From: Pseudothermotoga_B sp051235805
GTDB taxonomy: Bacteria > Thermotogota > Thermotogae > Thermotogales > DSM-5069
NCBI RefSeq assembly: GCF_051235805.1
Contig: NZ_JBPNXV010000001.1
Span: 1,798,001-1,862,000, forward strand
DNA: 64,000 nucleotides
Direction of reading: 5' to 3'
The position numbers were made by a program, and so were the translations under genes. Of this stretch, positions 1 through 8,040 are shown in pieces. How positions within the stretch are numbered: position 1 is the stretch's first letter; every line of letters starts with the position of its first letter. Below the pieces are notes generated by a model. That model worked only from the letters and a program-made list of their open reading frames with translations, ran no database searches and was not told the origin of the DNA.

Positions 1-1
1 G

Positions 2-316
2 ATTTTCTATCACCTGCACTCTTCAAGAGGCACGATTAAGGACGGACAAGTAACCGGTTTCAATTACGGTGGAATCAACATGAAAGAGCTCGATAGTGCC
101 TTAGAATCAATATGGATGGCTTTCGGTGATGAAGAACGCGTTCAGGCCTTTAGGAATCTTCAAAAGCTCGTCGGAGAGATTGTTCCTGTTGTGCCGTTGT
201 TGATACCTGCCAACGTAGAGGCTTATAGCGTCAAGAACTTCTCTGGATGGGTAGTATCAGAAAGTGAAGGTGTGATGAACACAGAGACCTTGAAAAACCT
301 TACACCAGTGAAATGA
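2..316 (+). CDS. ABC transporter substrate-binding protein, family 5, C-terminal fragment
   Basis: The reading frame is open from base 2 and ends at TGA 314-316, so this is the last ~104 residues of a protein that begins upstream of the window. The stretch FNYGGINMKELDSALE resembles the part of SBP_bac_5 (OppA/DppA-like) proteins in which the region around NY.....(D/E)LD...E precedes the final lobe. Two permease genes of the same transporter type follow at once, 20 bases downstream, which supports the call. Function inferred: extracytoplasmic binding of a peptide or oligosaccharide for ABC import. The substrate cannot be told from this fragment. Confidence 0.8.
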   Translation: MFYHLHSSRGTIKDGQVTGFNYGGINMKELDSALESIWMAFGDEERVQAFRNLQKLVGEIVPVVPLLIPANVEAYSVKNFSGWVVSESEGVMNTETLKNLTPVK

Positions 317-336
317 TTTGATAGGAGTGCTCGCAG

Positions 337-1299
337 GTGAGTTTTCCTTACCTTGTGAAGAGAATTATCCAAATGGTTTTAACAATCTTCTTAGCTTTGA
401 CACTCAGCTTTGTCTTGATCAGAGCTCTGCCGGGTAATCCGGCAGAGCGTTTTTACGGAGATCCAAGAATACCCGAAGAAGTTAAGGAACAAATAAAAGC
501 TGCCTTTGGTTTGGACAAACCAGTTTGGATGCAGTATCTGCATTTCTTGAAGCAGTTTGCAAAGGGAGACCTTGGTGTTTCTTACACATACAACAGGAGT
601 GTCACGGGCGTTGTTCTTGAGAGATTACCTTGGACTCTTTTTCTGACAGCGGTTCCAACTGTTGTGAGTATGGTAGCTGCGCTGAAGATAGGAGTCTACA
701 TCGGTTGCAAGCGTGGAAAACTTGCCGACAAACTCATAAGTTGCGTGGCATTTGCTCTGCATTCAGTCCCTACCTTTTGGTTTGCACTGCTGCTGGTTCT
801 GTTTTTCTCTTTCAAGGTCGGCTTATTCCCGTTGCAAGGCATGTTCGATCCAAAAACCGAGGGGTTTGCCAAATTCCTGAGCTTGATACACCATGTCTTT
901 CTCGGATGGCTAACGCTATTTTTAGTCAACACGCCAAGTTTTGCTGTGTATGTGAGAAACATGGTTGTATCGATCTTAGGTGAGGAGTTCATAATCACAG
1001 CTCGAGCAAAGGGTTTGCTCGAGAGAGAAATCAGAAAGAGGCATATTTTGAGAAATGCACTCGGTCCACTTTTCTCGATGTTAACTCTGAGAATAGCTGG
1101 GATGTTGGGAGGGGCTGTTTTGATCGAAACTATCTTCTCGTGGAAAGGCATGGGGCTCTTGGTCTTAGAAGCATCGAGAAACTCTGACTATCCACTGTTA
1201 CAGGCAACGGTGATGATAACGATCGTTTCGGTAATACTGGCGAACTTCTTTGCCGATTTGCTCCAAACACTCTTTGATCCGCGGGTGAGATTCGAATGA
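337..1299 (+). CDS. ABC transporter permease, DppB/OppB type
   Basis: Inner-membrane permease of a peptide/oligosaccharide ABC importer, 320 residues, which is normal for the family. The N-terminus (YLVKRIIQMVLTIFLALTLSF) is the usual first transmembrane helix of DppB proteins, and about six hydrophobic segments are visible. The cytoplasmic EAA loop that docks the ATPase lies at about residues 215-240 (GEEFIITARAKGLLEREI). The start is GTG at 337, preceded by ATAGGAG. The stop overlaps the next gene by ATGA, so the two permeases are translationally coupled. Which solute is carried is unknown. No ATPase subunits lie in the window. Confidence 0.93.
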   Translation: MSFPYLVKRIIQMVLTIFLALTLSFVLIRALPGNPAERFYGDPRIPEEVKEQIKAAFGLDKPVWMQYLHFLKQFAKGDLGVSYTYNRSVTGVVLERLPWTLFLTAVPTVVSMVAALKIGVYIGCKRGKLADKLISCVAFALHSVPTFWFALLLVLFFSFKVGLFPLQGMFDPKTEGFAKFLSLIHHVFLGWLTLFLVNTPSFAVYVRNMVVSILGEEFIITARAKGLLEREIRKRHILRNALGPLFSMLTLRIAGMLGGAVLIETIFSWKGMGLLVLEASRNSDYPLLQATVMITIVSVILANFFADLLQTLFDPRVRFE

Positions 1300-2156
1300 A
1301 AAGATACAGTTTTTTAAAGCATCTGTGGTATTCCTCTCAGGGTAAATTCGGAATAATCACTCTGAGCCTATTGGTAATCATGGCAGTCTTTGCTCCGCTG
1401 ATTGCACCTTTTGATCCTTACGACATCACACAACGTGGTCTGAGACTACAACCCCCATCATGGAAGCACCTTTTTGGAACAGATTGGTATGGCACAGATA
1501 TCTTCAGCCAAATCGTCTACGGATCAAGAATTTCTCTCATAATCGGTGGGGCAACTGCATTAGGTGTAACCGTCATAGGTGGCCTTTTAGGCGTGATCGC
1601 GGGAGCCTATGGTAGAGGAATTGATACCCTACTGATGAGAATCGTTGACTTCGTAATGGTTCTGCCTGGACTTCCTATCATGATCATGATACTCACATAT
1701 GTTGGAAACAGTTTTTACGTTCTCATCATGGTGCTCGTTCTCTTCGGTTGGGCTGGAATTTCAAGGGTTGTGAGGGCTGTCGTCCTTTCTGAGAAGAAGC
1801 GAGGCTATGTAGAGGCTGCGATCTGCGCCGGCGCGACAAAATGGTACTTGATCAAAAAACATCTGTTGCCAGCTACATATCCTGTGTTGGTTGTTAACAC
1901 CGCTTTTACTGCTGCTGGCTCTATGTTGGCAGAGGCTGGATTGTCATTTCTTGGTTTTGGAGATCCAAGAGTGATCTCTTGGGGAAAGATACTCAACAAT
2001 GCAAGAACTTCTAATGCACTGGTCTTGGGTGCCTGGTGGTGGATAATCTTTCCAGGTTTGGCGATATTCTTAGCTTCTTTTTCTGTGATGTCGCTCGGTG
2101 TGGCTGCAGAAAAGTTGCTCAACCCGAAATTGAGAGACAGGAGGGAAGAGGTATGA
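1296..2156 (+). CDS. ABC transporter permease, DppC/OppC type
   Basis: Second inner-membrane permease of the same importer, 286 residues. The N-terminal motif LFGTDWYGTDIFSQIVYG (about residues 63-80) is diagnostic of the DppC/OppC side, and the EAA loop is at about residue 170 (GYVEAAICAGATKWYLIKKH). Its ATG overlaps the stop of the DppB gene, and its own stop overlaps the following gene by ATGA, so all three are coupled. Normally it would pair with DppB and two ATPases. None follow here, so the ATPases are either upstream of the window or shared with another system. Confidence 0.93.
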   Translation: MKRYSFLKHLWYSSQGKFGIITLSLLVIMAVFAPLIAPFDPYDITQRGLRLQPPSWKHLFGTDWYGTDIFSQIVYGSRISLIIGGATALGVTVIGGLLGVIAGAYGRGIDTLLMRIVDFVMVLPGLPIMIMILTYVGNSFYVLIMVLVLFGWAGISRVVRAVVLSEKKRGYVEAAICAGATKWYLIKKHLLPATYPVLVVNTAFTAAGSMLAEAGLSFLGFGDPRVISWGKILNNARTSNALVLGAWWWIIFPGLAIFLASFSVMSLGVAAEKLLNPKLRDRREEV

Positions 2157-2842
2157 TGATCAGCAATGAAACGATCACCCTTAATCTGAAAGGGAAGGAA
2201 AAAATCTACAAAGTTCAGCAGATGCCAAAAGATTTTTTTGACTGGCAGATTGAAAATCGTTTGAAGAGCTTAAAGATCTTCTTAGGTTTGGAAAAAGGTA
2301 TGCCGAACTTTTCTCCTCACAGTGTTGTCATGTCTACCATTTCAGAGAGTGAGGAATTTCCAATAAACAGCTGTATCAAAGGCTTAGGACTGGTGCCAAA
2401 GGACGAGCACCTTGAAAGACTTGCAGAAGAAGCTCTAAGATTGATCGATCTTGCCAAGGAAAAAGGCACAAAGGAAACAATGAAAGAGAGAATAGAATTT
2501 CTGCTGAATCTGTACAGTAAGCCTGAGATTTTCAATAAGAATATCCTATCCAGCATCGAGATATACTACAAAAAAACATACACCAATGTACTGAAGAACC
2601 CCACTGCCAACCTGCTCTTTTATGACAACAATAGCGGCTACAGCATCATGTTCAATTCAGTGGTTGAACTCGTTCCTCGCAACACTGCATACCATAGGTA
2701 TGTCACAGCAATTCACGATCTTTTCCACGTACCAAAAGATCCCAATATCAAACCAGATCGGTTTGAGTACGCATACAGATTCTGGCTCGTGGAAGCCTTT
2801 GACAAGACTCCAGGACCACGGGCAAGCCAGAGAATCTTTTAG
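2153..2842 (+). CDS. hypothetical protein co-transcribed with the ABC permeases
   Basis: I do not recognise this 229-residue protein. The start is ATG 2153 (a second ATG follows at 2156), chosen because GGGAAGAGGT precedes it and it overlaps the permease stop by ATGA. The sequence looks soluble: no signal peptide or membrane segment, a charged helical middle (about residues 80-140), then a beta-rich C-terminal part with PRNTAYHRYVTAIHDLFHVP. Coupling to an ABC importer suggests a role linked to the imported solute, but no catalytic motif is evident. It converges on the UPF0145 gene with 4 bases between the stops. Confidence 0.7.
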   Translation: MMISNETITLNLKGKEKIYKVQQMPKDFFDWQIENRLKSLKIFLGLEKGMPNFSPHSVVMSTISESEEFPINSCIKGLGLVPKDEHLERLAEEALRLIDLAKEKGTKETMKERIEFLLNLYSKPEIFNKNILSSIEIYYKKTYTNVLKNPTANLLFYDNNSGYSIMFNSVVELVPRNTAYHRYVTAIHDLFHVPKDPNIKPDRFEYAYRFWLVEAFDKTPGPRASQRIF

Positions 2843-2846
2843 CAGC

Positions 2847-3167
2847 TCAAAGTTTTCTGATCTTTACCGCCGTTCCAAAGGCGAGCACTTCGGCAGCCGA
2901 TTGCATGATAGATGAGCTTCCAAACCGCACACAGACAATTGCATCGGCGCCGAGTTTTTCAGCTTCTGAAATCATGCGCTGCATCGCGATATTCCTGGCT
3001 TCAGTCAGCAACTCTGTGTAAGATTTGATCTCACCACCGGCAAGGGTCTTGAAGGCTGCAGCTATATCTTTTCCAAGGTGTTTCGAGTGAACGGTATTGC
3101 CCATCACAAGACCAAGTGTTTCAACAATTTCATAACCCTCGATCTTTTCAGTCGTCGTGAGTATCAT
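2847..3167 (-). CDS. UPF0145 (YbjQ) family protein
   Basis: 106-residue member of the YbjQ/UPF0145 family, small cytoplasmic proteins that form pentameric rings and have been described as heavy-metal-binding-like; their function is not established. Family hallmarks are the N-terminal GYEIVETLGLVMGNTV, the central ARNIAMQRMISEAEKLGADAIVCVRFG, and a C-terminal AFGTAVK. Full length. The start ATG (3165-3167) has GGAGGTG seven bases upstream and a TATAAT -10 at 3190-3195, so it is probably a single-gene transcript. Confidence 0.9.
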   Translation of the reverse strand: MILTTTEKIEGYEIVETLGLVMGNTVHSKHLGKDIAAAFKTLAGGEIKSYTELLTEARNIAMQRMISEAEKLGADAIVCVRFGSSSIMQSAAEVLAFGTAVKIRKL

Positions 3168-3189
3168 TTGAACACCTCCACTAAAAGTG

Positions 3190-3195
3190 ATTATA
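3190..3195 (-). promoter_or_regulatory. -10 element for the UPF0145 gene
   Basis: On the minus strand TATAAT lies 22 bases upstream of the ATG. The matching -35 position falls in the T tract of the tct operon terminator and is not close to TTGACA, so this is a -10-only assignment. Confidence 0.4.
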
Positions 3196-3204
3196 CTCGG
3201 TCGA

Positions 3205-3234
3205 TAAAAAAAATCTGGTCTTTACACCAGATTT
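3205..3234 (-). terminator. intrinsic terminator of the tctCBA-gntR operon
   Basis: Nine-base-pair stem (3211-3219 with 3226-3234, AAATCTGGT/ACCAGATTT) and a six-base loop. Read on the minus strand it is followed by an eight-T run at about 3213-3205, 58 bases after the GntR stop codon. Confidence 0.8.
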
Positions 3235-3291
3235 GCTCTGAAAAAATAGAATTCAGATGAAGAAAATCAGCACCATTTCTATAGACGGAGT

Positions 3292-3951
3292 TTAGAGCAA
3301 TCCTTCGTTCACTCTTTTCAAAAGCACATTCATAACACTCTGAGTGTGCTCTTCGATTCTCCTCTCAGCTTCTTGTACATCTTTTTGTTCAACAGCTCTG
3401 AATATGCTCATATGTTCTTGACACGATTGACTAATTCTCCCTGGATAAGACAGTGAAAGAACTCTGACCCGGTACAGTTTTTCGCCCAGTTCTGCCATCA
3501 TTCTGCAAAGTTCTTCGTTACCAGAGCCTTTCACAATTGCCGCGTGAAACTGTGAATTGAGTTTTATCATCTCTTCCAAAGAACCGGTCTTCGATGCCGC
3601 TTGCATCTTCTCTATTATCTGATTGAGAGACACAAAATCTTGCTCTTTTGCCCTTTCAATGAAAAGTTTAACGGCAAGCTTTTCAAGGTACATCCTTAAC
3701 AGTAAAAGATCTTCTATCTCTCTTCGATCCCACTTTTTCACGGTGAAACCCTTGTGCGGTTCAACTCGCAGTAAACCTCGTGCCGCAAGATAGTGCAAAG
3801 CTTCTCTCACAGGCGTTACACTCACACCAAGATTCTTCGCCAACGAATCGATCACAATTCGTTCTCCTGGTGCATAATGACCTTTTAGTATGTATTCCTT
3901 GACCTTCTCTATGATTTCTTCTCTGAGCGATCTTTTCTCTATTGTTCTCAT
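3292..3951 (-). CDS. GntR family regulator, FCD (FadR-like) subfamily
   Basis: 219-residue transcription factor. The winged helix-turn-helix is at about residues 10-75 (SLAKNLGVSVTPVREALHYLA, the classic GntR recognition helix), followed by an all-helical FCD ligand domain (about 80-210). Members usually bind a carboxylic acid and release DNA. It is the last gene of the tctC-tctB-tctA operon, 30 bases after tctA, with AGGAGG before its ATG. It probably controls this transporter and the divergent lyase through the palindrome at 7028-7045. Binding to that site is inferred, not shown. Confidence 0.9.
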   Translation of the reverse strand: MRTIEKRSLREEIIEKVKEYILKGHYAPGERIVIDSLAKNLGVSVTPVREALHYLAARGLLRVEPHKGFTVKKWDRREIEDLLLLRMYLEKLAVKLFIERAKEQDFVSLNQIIEKMQAASKTGSLEEMIKLNSQFHAAIVKGSGNEELCRMMAELGEKLYRVRVLSLSYPGRISQSCQEHMSIFRAVEQKDVQEAERRIEEHTQSVMNVLLKRVNEGLL

Positions 3952-3981
3952 CGCAGACCTCCTGCTAATTTTTATTATACC

Positions 3982-5484
3982 TTAATTAGAGGTTCTCCTT
4001 CTCTTGAGTGCTGCCGAGATCATAGGATAGAACAAAGACAAAACAGCAAGTATGAGTAATGCTATAGAAATTCCAGATTTGAAGAATATGAAGAAATCTC
4101 CTTGAGAAAGCATCAGAGATTGCCTGAAGGATTGTTCGAATTTTCTCCCTACAACACTTGCAAGTATCAGTGGGGCAGTTGGTATCTCGAGTTTTCTCAT
4201 TGCATAACCCAAAAGACCAAAAAGTATAAGTAGATAGAAATCAACTGCGCTCAGGTTGATTGCATAGACACCAATAAAGCAAAGGGCTGTTATCAACGGA
4301 TAGAGTATCTTTGGTGGAACGGCTAAGACTCTGACAAGCAAACCAGCCAAAGGTAAGTTGATAATCGCACAGACTACGTTCCCAACGAACAAACTCGCTA
4401 CGATGCCCCAGCCTATTTCTGGATAATGTTCAAAGAGCAATGGCCCAGGTTGTAATCCATACATTATGAGTGCACCGAGCATCACTGCGGCAGTGCCAGA
4501 ACCAGGTATCCCGAGCGTAAAGGTTGGCAAGATTGCACCAATAGAACAAGCGTTGTTTGCTGCTTCAGGTGCTGCAAGCCCCTCGATGGCACCTTTGCCG
4601 AATCTCTCTGGTTCTTTGGAAAGCTTTTTCTCTGTATTGTACGACATCAACGCCGCTATCGTCCCACCTGCACCTGGCAGAATACCTATGAAAAATCCTA
4701 TTGGTGTGGCACGCAGTATTGGCAGCAAAGATCTTTTCCATTGTTCTTTACTGATCCAGATGCGACCGAACTTCCGCTTGATTGGCTGAATGGCATTCTT
4801 AATCTTTATTTTCTCCAGATTCTTGAAGACCTCTCCCAAACCGTATATGCCGATTATCACCACCACGAAATCTATACCACCCTGTAATTCCATCACGTTG
4901 AAGGTGAATCTTGATACGCCTGATTGAGGATCCAGCCCCACTATAGAGATCATCAAGCCTATTAGCATTGACAGCAAACCTTTCAAAAGTTTTCCTTCAG
5001 ACATCGATGCAGTGGCAGTCAATGCCAGGACCATCAGTGCAAAATACTCTGGTGGTCCAAAGATCAATGCGATCTTTGCAAGTGGCAATGCCAGTGCCAC
5101 AAAGGCTATCGATGAGATTAAACCACCTATGAACGAAGCTATTGCAGATATTGCAAGTGCTGCTTCTGCTTCTCCATTGAGAGTCATAGGATAGCCGTCA
5201 AAGCAAGAAGCAACTGCAGAGCCATCGCCAGGAATGTTCAGAAGAATAGAACTGCGTGAACCACCAAACATAGCTCCATAGAAAATTGCACACATCGTTA
5301 TCAAAGCAGTTTCTGGTTTCATAACAAAGGTCAGCGGTAAGAGTAAAGCTATACCTGTAGCAGGTCCAAGGCCTGGTAACATACCGATAACAGTACCAAG
5401 AAAACCACCTAAACTAATCCAGAAAAGATTCACCGGTTGAAGAACAACTTGAAATCCCTGCATTAAATATTCCAGAGTGCTCAC
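3982..5484 (-). CDS. tctA: tripartite tricarboxylate transporter, large permease TctA
   Basis: 500-residue integral membrane protein of the TctA family, the transport subunit of a binding-protein-dependent secondary carrier for carboxylates. About 12 hydrophobic segments. The glycine/proline-rich repeats of the family are present: MLPGLGPATGIALLLPLTF near residue 37 and GILPGAGGTIAALMSYNTEK in the middle, plus AAPEAANNACSIGAILPT. The start is GTG 5484 with AGGAG nine bases upstream. It follows tctB by 12 bases and precedes gntR by 30. The substrate is a carboxylate by family; which one is unknown. Confidence 0.94.
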   Translation of the reverse strand: MSTLEYLMQGFQVVLQPVNLFWISLGGFLGTVIGMLPGLGPATGIALLLPLTFVMKPETALITMCAIFYGAMFGGSRSSILLNIPGDGSAVASCFDGYPMTLNGEAEAALAISAIASFIGGLISSIAFVALALPLAKIALIFGPPEYFALMVLALTATASMSEGKLLKGLLSMLIGLMISIVGLDPQSGVSRFTFNVMELQGGIDFVVVIIGIYGLGEVFKNLEKIKIKNAIQPIKRKFGRIWISKEQWKRSLLPILRATPIGFFIGILPGAGGTIAALMSYNTEKKLSKEPERFGKGAIEGLAAPEAANNACSIGAILPTFTLGIPGSGTAAVMLGALIMYGLQPGPLLFEHYPEIGWGIVASLFVGNVVCAIINLPLAGLLVRVLAVPPKILYPLITALCFIGVYAINLSAVDFYLLILFGLLGYAMRKLEIPTAPLILASVVGRKFEQSFRQSLMLSQGDFFIFFKSGISIALLILAVLSLFYPMISAALKRRRTSN

Positions 5485-5496
5485 GACTAACCACTC

Positions 5497-5949
5497 CTAT
5501 GGAAGACTTATCAAGAATACCTTTTCAAACAAATACCAAACCCCTACTGTGTACAAAAGGGCTATGGAAAGGTTTGCAATCCACCTTCGAGGTCCGTTCA
5601 GCATGAAAAGAAAAACCGTGAGAAAGATAAGGGTTGATGCAATAAAACCTGTCAAATCAAACAAGATAGCGTACGCTACGCATAGAATCACTCCAAAGAA
5701 AACATAAAGATATTGCTTTGATTTTTTAGTAACCTCTTCTCCGTGTGCAGAAACCTTTTCGTGTCCCTTACTTTGAAACAACATGATCAAGCCAATCACG
5801 ATCGTTAGAATCCCAAATCCCAGCGGAAAGTAAAGTGGACCCATGGGGTTTCCAACAGGGGCTCTTGGAAGATTCAATGTAGTAACGACATAGATTATTC
5901 CAAAGGCAAGTACTACCACTGCAAGCCATCTGTCCTTTTTCTTTTCCAT
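5497..5949 (-). CDS. tctB: tripartite tricarboxylate transporter, small permease TctB
   Basis: 150-residue membrane protein with four hydrophobic segments, typical of the small TctB subunit that works with TctA. I place the start at ATG 5949 (MEKKKDRW) because GGAGGGG sits about seven bases upstream; the frame can be extended to 6003 but without a ribosome site, and that would overlap the hairpin and the tctC stop. TctB sequences are poorly conserved, so the assignment rests on size, topology and its position between tctC and tctA. Confidence 0.88.
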   Translation of the reverse strand: MEKKKDRWLAVVVLAFGIIYVVTTLNLPRAPVGNPMGPLYFPLGFGILTIVIGLIMLFQSKGHEKVSAHGEEVTKKSKQYLYVFFGVILCVAYAILFDLTGFIASTLIFLTVFLFMLNGPRRWIANLSIALLYTVGVWYLFEKVFLISLP

Positions 5950-5971
5950 CTTTAACCCCTCCGTGAAGAAC

Positions 5972-5993
5972 CTGTGGGGGGAAGCCCCCACAG
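5972..5993 (-). promoter_or_regulatory. intercistronic stem-loop between tctC and tctB
   Basis: A perfect nine-base-pair GC-rich stem (CTGTGGGGG/CCCCCACAG) with a four-base loop begins seven bases after the tctC stop. There is no T run after it, so it is more likely a partial terminator or 3'-end-protecting hairpin that raises binding-protein mRNA over permease mRNA. The second tct operon has a hairpin in the same place. Confidence 0.7.
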
Positions 5994-5999
5994 AACTGC

Positions 6000-6977
6000 T
6001 CATTCTCCTTTGTACATTCCAAGTTCCTTTAAGACAACCTTGTAATCTTCGTTAACCTTTGCAAGGTATTTAGCGAAATCCTCTCCTGGCACGAATGCCT
6101 TAGTCCAGTTGTACTTTTCTACCATTTTATCCCACTGTGGTGTCTGGACCATCTTGCCAAGGATATCTACCCAGTAATCCAAAGCGTAAGGCGGCATTTC
6201 AGGTACTCCAAAAAGACCACGCCAGTTGACAAACTCTGCATCGATACCCTCTTCTTTCAATGTGGGAACATTCGCCAAGATTCCACCAACCCTTTGCGGG
6301 GCTGTTACAGCCAACACCTTTACCGCACCTGTCTGAAGGGCTGTAGTGACTTCGGCAAGACCTGTCGAAAGCACGTCTATGTGTCCACCCAAGAGTGCCG
6401 CCATGTGTTCACCTTCTTGGAAAGAAACATAAGTGATATCCTTCAAGTTGTTTACTCCTGCAGCTTTTGCGGCGATGAGAAATTGAATGTGATCCATCGA
6501 TCCAAATGCCGATATCCCACCAACCCTGACGCTCTTGGGGTCCTTCTTCAAGGCTTCCATAACCTCGGCTATGCTGTTGTACTTCGATTTCTTAGAAACT
6601 GCAAAGGCTCCGTAGTCATGTATCAACATCGCTATAGGTGTCAGGTTCTTGTAAGAATACTGAGTCTGTCCTGTCAAGTTAATCAGCAGCAAAGGTGGTG
6701 AGAAGACTATGATATTGTACGGATCGCCCTTCTTTGTTTGCATATGAGCAAGAGCCACTCCGCCACCGCCACCAGGCATGTTGTTGACAACGATTGGTTG
6801 AGTAACAAGACCTGTTTCCTTGAGTACCTGAGCCACTGTCCTGATAGTCGTATCCCATCCGCCACCTGGTCCCGCCGGCGCAATGAAGTTCAGAGGCTTG
6901 GATGGATAAGTTTCTGCAAAGACCACTGCTGATAACAACACAGTCGCAAGAAGACAGACCAACAACCTTGCTTTCAT
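6000..6977 (-). CDS. tctC: tripartite tricarboxylate transporter, solute-binding protein TctC
   Basis: 325-residue extracytoplasmic solute receptor of the TctC/Bug family, which captures a carboxylate and hands it to TctAB. A signal peptide spans about residues 1-21 (RLLVCLLATVLLSAVVFA). It is followed by the family hallmark YPSKPLNFIAPAGPGGGWD, whose glycine loop contacts the ligand carboxylate, and later by GGHIDVLSTGL. The start is ATG 6977, seven bases after GGAGG; a GTG at 6983 would lie inside the ribosome site. First gene of the operon tctC-tctB-tctA-gntR, divergent from the lyase gene. Confidence 0.94.
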   Translation of the reverse strand: MKARLLVCLLATVLLSAVVFAETYPSKPLNFIAPAGPGGGWDTTIRTVAQVLKETGLVTQPIVVNNMPGGGGGVALAHMQTKKGDPYNIIVFSPPLLLINLTGQTQYSYKNLTPIAMLIHDYGAFAVSKKSKYNSIAEVMEALKKDPKSVRVGGISAFGSMDHIQFLIAAKAAGVNNLKDITYVSFQEGEHMAALLGGHIDVLSTGLAEVTTALQTGAVKVLAVTAPQRVGGILANVPTLKEEGIDAEFVNWRGLFGVPEMPPYALDYWVDILGKMVQTPQWDKMVEKYNWTKAFVPGEDFAKYLAKVNEDYKVVLKELGMYKGE

Positions 6978-7027
6978 CTTCACCCCTCCTCAAAAGTGAT
7001 GGTTTTCCCTCGTTGACCCCTTACAAA

Positions 7028-7045
7028 ATATATGATATCATATAT
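7028..7045. promoter_or_regulatory. 18-bp palindromic operator between tctC and the lyase gene
   Basis: ATATATGATATCATATAT is a perfect 18-base palindrome in the divergent intergenic region. It covers the -35 position of the rightward promoter (-10 TATAAT at 7058-7063) and the likely promoter region of tctC. Size, symmetry and AT-rich flanks fit an FCD-GntR dimer site, and the only such regulator nearby is the one closing the tct operon. Confidence 0.6.
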
Positions 7046-7057
7046 CACATAGTATAG

Positions 7058-7063
7058 TATAAT
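7058..7063 (+). promoter_or_regulatory. -10 element for the lyase gene
   Basis: Consensus TATAAT 58 bases before the ATG. The -35 position coincides with the palindrome at 7028-7045 and is not consensus, which suits a promoter whose access is regulated. Confidence 0.5.
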
Positions 7064-7120
7064 GTGTCGTGTGGTAAAAAGTCAAGTTCAAAAAAGAGAT
7101 TCAAAGGGAGGAGTAGGAGA

Positions 7121-8008
7121 ATGGCTGAGTGGAAGGCAGTTCAAAGATCAAAAAAACTCAGAGAGTACCTAACTCATGAGGGAAAACTCACCTTCAGAGT
7201 CTGTGCCTATGATGCACTTTCAGCTGTGCTCATTCAAAAGACTGGTTTTGAAGTTGTCGGGACAACTGGTTACGGTATCTCTGCTTCGTTGATCGGTCAA
7301 CCTGATATAGGTTTAATTGGTTTTGGAGAAATGCTCGAAAGGGTACGAACAATCGTCAACGCGACGGAATTACCAGTCGATGCAGATATAGACACAGGCT
7401 ATGGCAATGCACTTAACGTATATTGGACGGTGAAGAACTTTGCAAAGATAGGTGTTGCTGGTGTGAGGCTTGAAGATCAAGTCTGGCCCAAAAGATGTGG
7501 TCACATGGAAGGCAAGAGTATCATCTCAACAGAAGAGATGGTCACCAAGATAAAGGCGGCTGTGGATGCAAGAAAGGACGACAACCCAGAACTTGTGATA
7601 GGCGCCCGAACAGACGCAAGATCAGTCGCAGGCTTTGAAGAAGTTCTTTCCAGAGCAAAGGCATACGCTGAGGCTGGTGCAGATTACATCTACGTTGAGG
7701 CACCCCAATCGATAGAAGAAATCGAAAAGTTGGTCAAAGAAGTCGAAAAACCAATCTCCTTTAACATCATTCCGGGGGGCAAGACACCGATCTTTGACTT
7801 TGATCAGTTAATTCAAGCTGGCATCAAATACCTTTCAATACCCATGGTGTGCCTCTATCCGGCAACTAAGGCAATGATCGAGGCTCTGAAGGCACTGAAA
7901 GAAAATGATTTCAATAAAGTCGCACAACTTGGCGTGAGTTGGTCAGAGTTCAACGATCTTGTTGGCTACAAAGAGTGGCGTGAGCTTGAATCAAGATACT
8001 CAAAATAA
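7121..8008 (+). CDS. isocitrate lyase / PEP mutase superfamily lyase
   Basis: 295-residue TIM-barrel enzyme. It carries the Mg-binding stretch DADIDTGYGN (about residues 86-95) and EDQVWPKRCGH, whose Cys at about residue 126 is the general-acid/base residue of true lyases (2-methylisocitrate, 2,3-dimethylmalate and isocitrate lyases). PEP mutases lack this Cys, so a C-C lyase that cleaves a 2-hydroxy or 2-alkyl-malate/isocitrate-type acid is more likely than phosphonate chemistry. Start ATG 7121 after AGGAG. Divergent to the tct transporter, so the imported carboxylate may be its substrate (inference). Exact reaction unknown. Confidence 0.88.
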   Translation: MAEWKAVQRSKKLREYLTHEGKLTFRVCAYDALSAVLIQKTGFEVVGTTGYGISASLIGQPDIGLIGFGEMLERVRTIVNATELPVDADIDTGYGNALNVYWTVKNFAKIGVAGVRLEDQVWPKRCGHMEGKSIISTEEMVTKIKAAVDARKDDNPELVIGARTDARSVAGFEEVLSRAKAYAEAGADYIYVEAPQSIEEIEKLVKEVEKPISFNIIPGGKTPIFDFDQLIQAGIKYLSIPMVCLYPATKAMIEALKALKENDFNKVAQLGVSWSEFNDLVGYKEWRELESRYSK

Positions 8009-8040
8009 AGGAGGACTTTCGTCCTCCTTATCTTTTGTTT
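8008..8040. terminator. bidirectional intrinsic terminator
   Basis: AAGGAGGAC/GTCCTCCTT stem (8008-8016, 8021-8029) with a TTTC loop, followed on the plus strand by ATCTTTTGTTTT. It lies between the converging lyase and hydrolase genes. The minus-strand tail is weaker (TTTATTTTG). Confidence 0.85.

Noticed and set aside
7121..8008. PEP mutase or phosphonate enzyme
   Set aside because: The KRCGH loop with Cys marks lyases of the superfamily, and no phosphonate genes are nearby.
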